DNA of 64,000 bases from Halobacillus salinarum (lineage in GTDB: Bacteria; Bacillota; Bacilli; Bacillales; Halobacillaceae): assembly GCF_022919095.1 (NCBI RefSeq), contig NZ_CP095073.1:3968001-4032000 (forward strand). The letters run 5' to 3'. The notes beneath the pieces are model-generated. The model did not search any database. It was not told the DNA's origin and was given only the letters and a program-made list of their open reading frames with translations. The position numbers and the translations under genes were made by a program. How positions within the stretch are numbered: the stretch's first letter is position 1; each line of letters begins with the position of its first letter. Below, piece after piece: positions 57,494 through 64,000 of the stretch.

Positions 57494-58468
57494 TTATACC
57501 TTTAACAAAACTTTCTCTGCATAATTACGGCTTTCCATTAATTGATGAGCGAGTTCAGCTTCCTTCAAATCAAAGACCTGTGCAACAGGAAGCTCAACTT
57601 CGTTTAAAGCAAATCGTTTCACTACTTTTTGTGCAACTGGTGCCAATCGTTCTGGGGCATGTTTTCTTGTTGTGCCTAAGCTGAATCCCTTTATATTCCG
57701 GCAGCTGCTATGGACATCACTTGTTTTGAACGTTCCTGCCTTTCCACTGCTGTTGCCAAATTGAACAAGCGTGCCATAGAGCGCTAAACAATCCAGACTC
57801 CTGCTGGTCACTTCCCCCGCAACAGAGTCAAAGATTACTTGCGCTCCCCGATGATCGGTTTGTTTTAATACTTCCTCAGCAAAGTTGTCATACGTGCATA
57901 CAACGTTCACGCCTAAATTTTTAACATAATCTTCTTTTGCCAAATTACCGACAGTTCCTATAATTTTTTCCACCCCGGCCGCTCTGGCAAATTGGGCAAG
58001 CATTGAGCCGACACCGCCAGCAGCACTGTGGATTACGATGGTGTCCGTTGCTTTCACCTGGCCAATTTCATGAAGAAGAATGTAGCTTAACATTGATACA
58101 GTGGGCAGGGCTGCTGCTTGTTCGAATGATAGTTGGTCCGGGATTTTGAACACTAACTGTTCCTTGGCCACCGCATACTCGGCATAGGAACCACTTCTCG
58201 GAAAAGCAATCACCCGGTCCCCTTTATAGAAGTGAGAGTCAGCAGATGCTTCTACTACTGTCCCTGCCGCATCTAAGCCGAGAATAAACGGAAAAACACC
58301 TTTTCCTTTCTTTCCTGCACGTTTTTTGATATCAGCATAGTTGACACTAGTATAGGCGATTTCAATAAGCACTTCGTTTTTTTCAATTTCAGGACGTTCC
58401 ACGTCTGTAAATGTAAGGACATGAGGATCCCCAAATTCATTTTGGATGACTGCCTTCATCTTTTTCAT
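57494..58468 (-). CDS. Quinone oxidoreductase-like medium-chain dehydrogenase
   Basis: A 324-residue zinc-free MDR enzyme using NADPH. The N-terminal GroES-like fold has YTSVNYADIKKRAG, VFPFILGLDAAGTVVE and GDRVIAFPRSGSYAEYAV. The Rossmann fold has VIHSAAGGVGSMLAQFARAAG. The zinc cysteines and histidines of alcohol dehydrogenases are absent, as expected for the QOR (zeta-crystallin) group. It may reduce quinones or reactive enones. Monocistronic. Confidence 0.9.
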   Translation of the reverse strand: MKKMKAVIQNEFGDPHVLTFTDVERPEIEKNEVLIEIAYTSVNYADIKKRAGKKGKGVFPFILGLDAAGTVVEASADSHFYKGDRVIAFPRSGSYAEYAVAKEQLVFKIPDQLSFEQAAALPTVSMLSYILLHEIGQVKATDTIVIHSAAGGVGSMLAQFARAAGVEKIIGTVGNLAKEDYVKNLGVNVVCTYDNFAEEVLKQTDHRGAQVIFDSVAGEVTSRSLDCLALYGTLVQFGNSSGKAGTFKTSDVHSSCRNIKGFSLGTTRKHAPERLAPVAQKVVKRFALNEVELPVAQVFDLKEAELAHQLMESRNYAEKVLLKV

Positions 58469-58578
58469 CTCCTTTAATGGAATTGATCCATCGATTAATC
58501 GATCAAAAGGTGATTCTCCTTTTTATTCAATAATTCCATTCAGAAATCCTTTATAGATGGATCCCCCTTTGCATCAAA

Positions 58579-58613
58579 GCAAAAGAAGCAGCTGACAAAT
58601 GTCAGCTGCTTCT
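58579..58613 (-). terminator. Rho-independent terminator of the glpP gene
   Basis: Perfect 14-base arms AGAAGCAGCTGACA / TGTCAGCTGCTTCT with a 2-base turn, then TTTTG on the minus strand. The stem begins at the glpP stop codon. Confidence 0.85.
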
Positions 58614-59179
58614 TATAAATACCAAACTACATTATTTGTGGAAGAAATCGCGACGGCTCCTGCCTGAATGGCATTTACCACATCTTCCTTCTCGCAAACA
58701 AGTCCGCTTGCGATGAGCGGAATATTCACTTTTTCCTTTACCCACCCGATGGCCTTTGGCATCATACCTGGCAGAATTTCTATAAAGTGGGGGTTGGATT
58801 GAGCGATTTGCTTATCCATACTGCGGAAGGAAAACGAGTCCACTAAGAAAAACCGGTGAATCGTATAGAATCCGTAGTCCCGGGCTGCATGAACCATATG
58901 AGCTTTTGTGCTGATAATTCCATCCACATCTGTATTTTCTTTTAAAAATTGAAGAGCAACCTCTTTATTCGATGTTCCTTCGAGCAGGTCGATATGAACA
59001 AACGCCAGCTTATCATGATTCTTTACCTTTTCCACAATTTCGCCAACATTGATGAGATCACTGTTTAATATAAAAACCACGTGACATTCCGTTTGAATCG
59101 CTTCATCGAGGCCCTTATCATCTTTAACTGCAGCAATAATCGGATTTTCTTCCAATGCCTGCTCCACATTTTTCCTCAT
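58613..59179 (-). CDS. glpP: GlpP-type antiterminator protein
   Basis: RNA-binding antiterminator that, with glycerol-3-phosphate, lets RNA polymerase read through leader terminators of glp genes in Bacillus. The 188-residue TIM-barrel-like protein is full length and conserved in style: NPIIAAVKDDKGLDEAIQ, VFILNSDLINVGEIVEKVK, FVHIDLLEGTSNKEVALQFL, DGIISTKAHMVHAARD, FRSMDKQIAQSNPHFIEILPGMMPKAI and PLIASGLVCEKEDVVNAIQAGAVAISSTN. It starts after GAGGAGAAAATT. It faces a leader with a terminator/antiterminator pair, but the genes beyond are not glpFK or glpD. It may be the cell's only GlpP or a diverged paralogue. Confidence 0.93.
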   Translation of the reverse strand: MRKNVEQALEENPIIAAVKDDKGLDEAIQTECHVVFILNSDLINVGEIVEKVKNHDKLAFVHIDLLEGTSNKEVALQFLKENTDVDGIISTKAHMVHAARDYGFYTIHRFFLVDSFSFRSMDKQIAQSNPHFIEILPGMMPKAIGWVKEKVNIPLIASGLVCEKEDVVNAIQAGAVAISSTNNVVWYL

Positions 59180-59297
59180 AATTTTCTCCTCATTCCGTAG
59201 TTTCTCTGTACGCCATTATAGCCTATTTGTCCTTTCAACAAAAGATTTACGGGTTAAAAGGACAATCGTCTCCCAAAGCTAAGGAGGAGAACAGCGG

Positions 59298-59326
59298 TTG
59301 ACAGTCAGACAATAGACTCATATACT
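59298..59326 (+). promoter_or_regulatory. Strong sigma-A promoter of the SDR/kinase/oxidase operon
   Basis: TTGACA (59298-59303), a 17-base spacer and TATACT (59321-59326). Transcription should start near 59333, leaving a leader of about 100 bases before the SDR gene. Confidence 0.85.
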
Positions 59327-59337
59327 ATTAACAGCTA

Positions 59338-59400
59338 AAGTTACTAGAGCGGAGAGAAAAGTAACTTCCCTTGGGGAAGTCTGCTTTTCTCTCTTTTTTT
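59338..59400 (+). promoter_or_regulatory. Leader antiterminator/terminator switch, putative GlpP target
   Basis: Terminator: GAGAGAAAAG (59352-59361) pairs with CTTTTCTCTC (59384-59393), inner ACTTCCC (59364-59370) pairs with GGGAAGT (59374-59380), and TTTTTTT follows (59394-59400). Antiterminator: AAGTTACT (59338-59345) pairs perfectly with AGTAACTT (59360-59367), using bases of the terminator stem. The pairings exclude each other. The adjacent glpP gene suggests the protein that stabilises the antiterminator. Confidence 0.85.
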
Positions 59401-59434
59401 GTGCTATAAAACCAACCTGAGGGGTGTACTGAAA

Positions 59435-60211
59435 ATGGATATCACGGATTTCTCAATGGATTTCTTTTCTTTGAAAGGACAGACCGCTCTTGTTACAGGA
59501 GGAAATTCCGGTCTTGGTCGAGCCTTTTCACTCGCCCTGGCAAAAGCCGGGGCCAATATCTTCATCCCTAGTCTTACAGAGGATGATGGTACGACGAAAG
59601 ATTTAATTGAAAATGAAGGAACACACATGGAATTTATGCAAGTAGACATTACCGAAGATGGAGCAGCCAAACGAGTCATAGAGCGATGCGTAGAAACATT
59701 GGGCGCGCCTGACATCGTCGTCAACAGCGCCGGACTGAATACCGTCGCTGCTTTTGAAGATTTTGGCCGTGAAAAATGGGATCCTATGCTGCAAGTCAAT
59801 TTAACAGCTGCTTTTGAAGTCAGCCACGAAGCTGCAAAAACGATGATCCCAAAACGCCGCGGGAAAATCATTAACATCTGTTCCATGTTTTCCTTTCACG
59901 GAGGTCAAGGGTCCCCGGCGTATGCAGCAAGCAAGCACGGCATAGCAGGGCTCACAAAGGCGTATTGTGATGAACTTGCCCAATATAACATTCAAATTAA
60001 CGGGATTGCTCCTGGCTATTATGCGACAGAGCTGACCACTGAAACAAGAAATAATCCAGAGGCGAATAATAAAGTGCTTGCTCATACTCCTGCTAACCGC
60101 TGGGGAGAACCGATGGATTTAATGGGTGCTGCCATCTTCCTTTCCAGTCGTGCTTCTGACTATGTGAACGGCCATATTTTAGCTGTTGATGGGGGCTACC
60201 TCGTCCGCTAG
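59435..60211 (+). CDS. Short-chain dehydrogenase/reductase (KduD/gluconate-5-dehydrogenase-like)
   Basis: NAD(P)-dependent oxidoreductase of about 258 residues. Cofactor motif TALVTGGNSGLGRAF, NNAG-equivalent VNSAGLN, catalytic SMFSFHGGQGSPAYAASKHG (Ser, Tyr, Lys) and the C-terminal VNGHILAVDGGYLVR. Closest in style to 2-deoxy-D-gluconate 3-dehydrogenase (KduD) and gluconate 5-dehydrogenase. The ATG at 59435 follows GAGGGGTG; an upstream GTG in frame lies inside the terminator T tract and is not used. First gene after the antitermination leader; probably oxidises a polyol or keto-polyol. Confidence 0.88.
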   Translation: MDITDFSMDFFSLKGQTALVTGGNSGLGRAFSLALAKAGANIFIPSLTEDDGTTKDLIENEGTHMEFMQVDITEDGAAKRVIERCVETLGAPDIVVNSAGLNTVAAFEDFGREKWDPMLQVNLTAAFEVSHEAAKTMIPKRRGKIINICSMFSFHGGQGSPAYAASKHGIAGLTKAYCDELAQYNIQINGIAPGYYATELTTETRNNPEANNKVLAHTPANRWGEPMDLMGAAIFLSSRASDYVNGHILAVDGGYLVR

Positions 60212-60246
60212 CTTCGCATATCTCACCGGAAAGGAGTGATAAACCA

Positions 60247-61686
60247 ATGAAAAAACGTTACATTATCGGGATTGACGGAGGTTCCCAAAGTACAAAAGTA
60301 GTAATCTTCGACACACACGGAAAGGTAGTAAGCGAAGGTACACAGCCCCTTAAGCCCATGAACCTGCCTCAACCGGGAATTGTTGAACACCCGGATGACG
60401 ATTTATGGGAATCACTTTGTGAAGCAAGTAAACAGGCAATGGAGAGCTTCCCTGGCAGGAAAGAGGATATTATCGGAGTTGGATTGTGTACGATTCGATT
60501 CGTCCGCTGTCTTCTAAAAAAGGATGGCACGCTCGCCTCCCCTGCTATGAGCTGGATGGATGGACGCGTGTCAAAACCCTACGAACATTTGGATGAACAA
60601 GTCTCATATGTGACTACTTCATCCGGCTATATCACCCACCGTCTGACCGGGCAGCTTCATGATTCTGCTGGGAATTACCAGGGGATGTGGCCCATTGACA
60701 CAGATACTTGGGACTGGAGTGAAGATGAAGCAGTCTTCCGCACTTACCAAATCCCCCGTGAGATGCTGTTTGATTTAAAACTTCCCGGAAATGTCTTAGG
60801 TCAGATTACAAAGGAAGCAGCAAGAGAGACCGGGATGCCTGAACAGCTTCCAGTGATTGCAACGGCAAATGACAAAGCTGTAGAAGCCTTAGGGGCAGGA
60901 GTGTTATCTGAAAGCACCGCTTTAATTTCTTTAGGCACATATATTGCTGGAATGATTACCGGCCATGAGAACCCTAAAGAGACGAATCATTTTTGGACGA
61001 ACTTTGCCGCCATCCCTAATGAATATCTTTATGAAAGTGAAGGGATTAGACGCGGCATGTGGACGGTCAGCTGGTTTAAAGAACTTCTCGGAGACGAATT
61101 ATCCAAAAAAGCAGCAAGTCTTCACTTAAGCCCGGAGGAATTTTTAAACAATGAAGCAGTTGAAAAAGTCCCTGCTGGAAGTGATGGGCTGATGACCGTT
61201 CTGGACTGGCTTTCCCCTGCAGATGAACCGTATAAAAAAGGAATGATGCTCGGCTTTGACGGCCGTCATACGCGAGCACATATCTACCACTCTATTTTAG
61301 AAGGCATTGCGCTGACGATGAAGACGAATGTCGACAACATGATACAAGAACTAGATACAGAGCTTGATCAGATCGTTGTTTCCGGCGGTGGAGCCAAAGG
61401 GGATCTCATGATGCAGTTGTTTGCTGATGTGTTTGGACTCCCGGCTATGAGAAACAAGGTCAAAGGCTCTGCCAGCTTAGGAGCTGCGATCAACACAGCT
61501 GTCGCCCTGGAGATCTATCCTAGCTATCATGAAGCGATAGAAGAGATGGTGGACGTAGATGATACATTTTCCCCACATCCGGAAAATCACGAGTTCTATA
61601 CAAAGATGAATGAGGAAGTGTACCAGCAAATCTCGAACCACACCGATGGAATCTTAAAAAAAGCGCATTCCTTTTTTAACGGATAA
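60247..61686 (+). CDS. FGGY family carbohydrate kinase (xylulokinase/glycerol-kinase superfamily)
   Basis: ATP-dependent kinase of 479 residues phosphorylating a sugar or polyol. N-terminal domain opens YIIGIDGGSQSTKVVIFD (phosphate 1 motif). The usual catalytic aspartate is in SPAMSWMDGR. The C-terminal FGGY domain has LISLGTYIAGMITG, DQIVVSGGGAKGDLMMQLFADVFG and GSASLGAAINTAVALEI. No DNA difference to its neighbours. It lies 35 bases after the SDR gene and 40 before the flavoenzyme gene, each with good ribosome sites. The substrate cannot be named. If GlpP controls this operon by sensing a glycerol-3-phosphate-like compound, this kinase may make it. Confidence 0.88.
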   Translation: MKKRYIIGIDGGSQSTKVVIFDTHGKVVSEGTQPLKPMNLPQPGIVEHPDDDLWESLCEASKQAMESFPGRKEDIIGVGLCTIRFVRCLLKKDGTLASPAMSWMDGRVSKPYEHLDEQVSYVTTSSGYITHRLTGQLHDSAGNYQGMWPIDTDTWDWSEDEAVFRTYQIPREMLFDLKLPGNVLGQITKEAARETGMPEQLPVIATANDKAVEALGAGVLSESTALISLGTYIAGMITGHENPKETNHFWTNFAAIPNEYLYESEGIRRGMWTVSWFKELLGDELSKKAASLHLSPEEFLNNEAVEKVPAGSDGLMTVLDWLSPADEPYKKGMMLGFDGRHTRAHIYHSILEGIALTMKTNVDNMIQELDTELDQIVVSGGGAKGDLMMQLFADVFGLPAMRNKVKGSASLGAAINTAVALEIYPSYHEAIEEMVDVDDTFSPHPENHEFYTKMNEEVYQQISNHTDGILKKAHSFFNG

Positions 61687-61726
61687 CGATTTTCATACCC
61701 ATTCTAAATGTAAAGGAGTTTTATGT

Positions 61727-63169
61727 ATGCCATTAACAAAAGAGCAAATCGTGAAAGACGTAAAAGCGATCATACCGGAGGAACAAGTCATTACAGACGA
61801 GGCTGTGCTCAAAGATAACAGCGTCGACCGTTTCCGAAAATATGAAACCATTCACGGTATTTATACCCAGCCGCTCCCTGCAGCTGTCGTAAAGGTCAAA
61901 ACCGCTGGAGAAGTTTCCCAGCTTTTAAGCTACATGAATGAAAACAACATTAACGCTGTGCCAAAGACAGGGGGATCTGCTACAGAAGGCGGCCTTGAAA
62001 CGGCGGTAGAAAACTCCTTAGTCATTGACGGCTCAAGCATGAACAACATCGTTGATATCGATCCGTACGACATGCTTGCCACCGTGAAATGCGGAGTACC
62101 ACTGGAAGTACTTGAAGACCAATTGCGTGAACAAGGCTTAACGACCGGTCATTCTCCACAGTCTAAACCGCTTGCCCAAATGGGCGGCTTAGTAGCCACT
62201 CGAAGCATCGGCCAGCTTTCTACACTGTACGGCGGTATTGAAGATATGGTCGTAGGTGTAGAAGCGGTATTCCCAAATGGAGAAATTACAAAAATTAAAA
62301 ATATCCCGCGCCGGGCTGCTGGTCCTGATATCCGCCATGTGATCATCGGAAACGAAGGAGCCCTCTGCTACATCACTGAAGTCACTGTTAAGATTTTCAA
62401 ATATAAACCAGAGAACAACCAGTACTATGGGTATCTGCTCGATGATATGAAAACGGGGTTTGAGATTTTACGCGAAGTGATGGTGGAAGGCTATCGTCCG
62501 TCAGTTGCCCGCCTGTATGATCCGGAAGACGGAGCGGATCACTTTGATTTTTCTAAGGGCAAATGCGTGCTGATCTTCATGGCAGAAGGTCCAAAGCCTA
62601 TTGCTGAAGCTACCGGACAAGCGATTGAGGACATCGTTAGTAAATACGGAGAGAGTGAACGTGTGGACAGCAGTCTCATCCAAAATTGGTTTGAAAACTT
62701 AAACTGGGATCCGGCGAAAGTCGTTGAAGAACGAAAAGAAATTAAGGAAACCAACAACATCGGTTTTACAACAGAAGTTTCTGGATCCTGGGGTGTCATT
62801 CACGACATCTATGACCGCTGCATTAAGAGAGTCCGCGAAGAAATTCCGAATATTACGATGCTCGGCGGCCACTCCTCCCACAGCTATATGAATGGCACAA
62901 ATATGTACTTCGTTTATTATTATGACCTGGTTGATATCAAGCCTGAAGAAGAAATCACGAAGTACCATTACCCGATTAACAAAATCATTGTAGAAGAGAC
63001 CATTAATGCCGGCGGGTCGATGGTCCACCACCATGGTGTCGGCAAACACCGGACACCATGGATTAAGGAGGAATACGGTTCTTCCTATTACATCCTGGAA
63101 ACGTTGAAAAAAGCCTTTGATCCGAATGGCATTATGAACAAAGGCACGATCTTTCCACTGGAAGATTAA
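61727..63169 (+). CDS. FAD-linked oxidase, alkyl-DHAP-synthase-like (FAD_binding_4 / FAD-oxidase_C)
   Basis: Flavoenzyme of 480 residues of the vanillyl-alcohol-oxidase fold. FAD binding domain (about 50-230): VPKTGGSATEGGLE, TTGHSPQSKPLAQMGGLVATRS and PDIRHVIIGNEGALCYITEVTVKIF. The substrate domain ends with GGSMVHHHGVGKHRTPW, the triple-histidine motif of alkyldihydroxyacetonephosphate synthases, and FDPNGIMNKGTIFP. Similar proteins also include D-lactate and glycolate oxidases, but the HHHGVGK motif favours the AGPS-like branch, whose substrates are DHAP derivatives. A strong terminator follows. Third gene of the antiterminated operon. Confidence 0.85.
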   Translation: MPLTKEQIVKDVKAIIPEEQVITDEAVLKDNSVDRFRKYETIHGIYTQPLPAAVVKVKTAGEVSQLLSYMNENNINAVPKTGGSATEGGLETAVENSLVIDGSSMNNIVDIDPYDMLATVKCGVPLEVLEDQLREQGLTTGHSPQSKPLAQMGGLVATRSIGQLSTLYGGIEDMVVGVEAVFPNGEITKIKNIPRRAAGPDIRHVIIGNEGALCYITEVTVKIFKYKPENNQYYGYLLDDMKTGFEILREVMVEGYRPSVARLYDPEDGADHFDFSKGKCVLIFMAEGPKPIAEATGQAIEDIVSKYGESERVDSSLIQNWFENLNWDPAKVVEERKEIKETNNIGFTTEVSGSWGVIHDIYDRCIKRVREEIPNITMLGGHSSHSYMNGTNMYFVYYYDLVDIKPEEEITKYHYPINKIIVEETINAGGSMVHHHGVGKHRTPWIKEEYGSSYYILETLKKAFDPNGIMNKGTIFPLED

Positions 63170-63182
63170 TTGTTTCCCTATT

Positions 63183-63237
63183 AGAAGGCTGTCAAGCGTA
63201 GAAGGTTCCTTCCCCGCTTGATAGCAGCCTTCTTTAT
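63183..63237 (+). terminator. Rho-independent terminator of the SDR/kinase/oxidase operon
   Basis: AGAAGGCTG / CAGCCTTCT perfect outer arms with AAGCG / GCTT inside, then TTTATTT. It separates the operon from the BCCT gene. Confidence 0.9.
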
Positions 63238-63291
63238 TTACTTACTTCTAGGAGAAGGCACGTCCTTTGCCCTTCTGCTAGTCCAGATTCA

Positions 63292-63305
63292 TGAAAACGC
63301 TAACA
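63292..63305. promoter_or_regulatory. cre box (CcpA site) upstream of the BCCT gene
   Basis: TGAAAACGCTAACA fits TGWAANCGNTNWCA completely, 64 bases before the transporter start. Catabolite control would tie this transporter to carbon use rather than osmoprotection. Confidence 0.7.
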
Positions 63306-63368
63306 ATACGAACCGGGCTTATCCTTAGTTTATGAAGCCCAATTGTTTCAAAATCAAGGAGGAAAAAT

Positions 63369-64000
63369 ATGAATAAGCTAAAAAGTCATATGATACGTCC
63401 AACGGTATTTTTACCAGCTTTCATCTTGTTATTGATTACGATTGTGTTAAACTTTGTCAGTTATGACTGGTTTTTAAAAGTTACGACGGCAGCTCAAAAC
63501 TTTATGACCCACGAAATCGGCTGGGTATTCAGCCTTGCCGGGGTTACTTGTGTGATTCTAGTTATTCTTGCTTATTTCTCACCGCTCGGAAACATCAAAA
63601 TCGGAGGAGAGGAAGCAAAACCATTATTGAAGCGGAAAACATGGTTTGCTATCACTTTAACGACAACGATCGCTGCTGGCATCTTATTTTGGGGAACAGC
63701 CGAGCCGATTTCTCACTTAACCTCCCCTCCAAAATCGCTCGGGATTGAGCCGATGTCCACAGAAGCGGCAAAATTTGCGATGGAAACACTCTATCTTCAC
63801 TGGACATTTATCCCTTACGCCTTCTACTCACTCCCTACGATTGTATTTGCATTCGCATACTATAATATGAAACGTTCCTTTAGTGTAGGTTCGCAAATAT
63901 CACCGGCACTAAGAAAATACAACCAGGACAAAATCAATGTAGTCGTCGATGCGGTGATTTTATTTGCCGTTGCTGCTGCGATTTCCTCTTCCTTTGGGAC
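63369..64000 (+). CDS. BCCT family transporter (partial, C-terminus beyond the right edge)
   Basis: Sodium-coupled importer of zwitterionic trimethylammonium-type solutes (betaine/carnitine/choline group). The visible 210 residues contain the first five or so helices of about twelve, starting MNKLKSHMIRPTVFLPAFI, with the BCCT hallmark ILFWGTAEPISHL and the pattern FAMETLYLHWTFIPYAFYSLP. The frame runs open to the window edge. The start follows AAGGAGGAAAAAT. It is separated from the flavoenzyme gene by a terminator but carries a cre box, so it likely belongs functionally to the same pathway rather than to osmoprotection. Confidence 0.88.
   Translation, partial: MNKLKSHMIRPTVFLPAFILLLITIVLNFVSYDWFLKVTTAAQNFMTHEIGWVFSLAGVTCVILVILAYFSPLGNIKIGGEEAKPLLKRKTWFAITLTTTIAAGILFWGTAEPISHLTSPPKSLGIEPMSTEAAKFAMETLYLHWTFIPYAFYSLPTIVFAFAYYNMKRSFSVGSQISPALRKYNQDKINVVVDAVILFAVAAAISSSFG

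Noticed and set aside
59404-59886. 160-residue minus-strand frame inside the SDR gene
   Set aside because: It is the antisense of a conserved SDR coding frame and has no ribosome site.

Overview
The window is chromosomal DNA of a Bacillaceae-type Firmicute, probably a halophilic or soil Bacillus relative. The evidence is strong AGGAGG-type ribosome sites, TTG and GTG starts, sigma-A promoters, CcpA cre boxes, and close relatives of Bacillus genes (YhjQ, YhjBC, YesMN, GanSPQB, VmlR, GlpP). The species is inferred, not proven. The DNA is almost entirely catabolic, transport and regulatory genes. I see no rRNA, tRNA, CRISPR, prophage or insertion sequence.

Layout. 1-2057: arsRBC arsenic operon, with arsC cut by the left edge. 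2156-5180: a decayed carboxylate-type locus (frameshifted SSF symporter, its DUF3311 partner, a CoA-transferase reduced to its two ends) facing a GntR regulator. 5346-10828: an N-acyl-D-amino-acid locus (RidA, D-aminoacylase, D-serine dehydratase/D-threonine aldolase-type enzyme, SSF symporter, DauR/YheO-type regulator). 11033-14479: gabT, an APC permease and a second GntR regulator; both GntR genes carry the same TTGTATACAA palindrome. 14828-18714: a LysM protein, an FAD oxidoreductase, a LysR regulator facing an unequal SMR pair, and a Csp-like copper protein behind a CsoR-type operator.

18847-35404 is a full galactan/galactooligosaccharide locus: a YesMN two-component system, ABC binding protein and two permeases (no ATPase), a secreted GH53 endo-galactanase, and cytoplasmic beta-galactosidases of three families (GH2, GH42, GH35). 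35682-41938 holds small membrane proteins, a YlmA-like ATPase, a VmlR-like ABC-F resistance protein behind a readable attenuator with a leader peptide, DinB, and a DesKR-type two-component system. 42136-48277 is a Gat-type PTS with a polyol-phosphate dehydrogenase, an AraD-type epimerase and a PRD regulator, best read as a pentitol pathway. 48489-51361 pairs a GntP permease with a divergent ROK regulator across a XylR-like operator. 51468-58468 is a set of single genes, including a dipeptide-type ABC permease with both halves fused.

58613-64000 is the most unusual part. A GlpP antiterminator gene faces a strong promoter and a leader with mutually exclusive antiterminator and terminator stems. 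These precede not glycerol genes but an SDR dehydrogenase, an FGGY kinase, an alkyl-DHAP-synthase-like flavoenzyme and then a BCCT transporter. I read this as an uncharacterised pathway for a glycerol- or polyol-like compound under GlpP-type control.

Four otherwise intact genes (SSF symporter, GH42, ABC permease, polyol-phosphate dehydrogenase) are each broken by one missing base in a run of four or five G or C. Each regains the normal family length with one added base, so these breaks may be sequence errors rather than biological decay.
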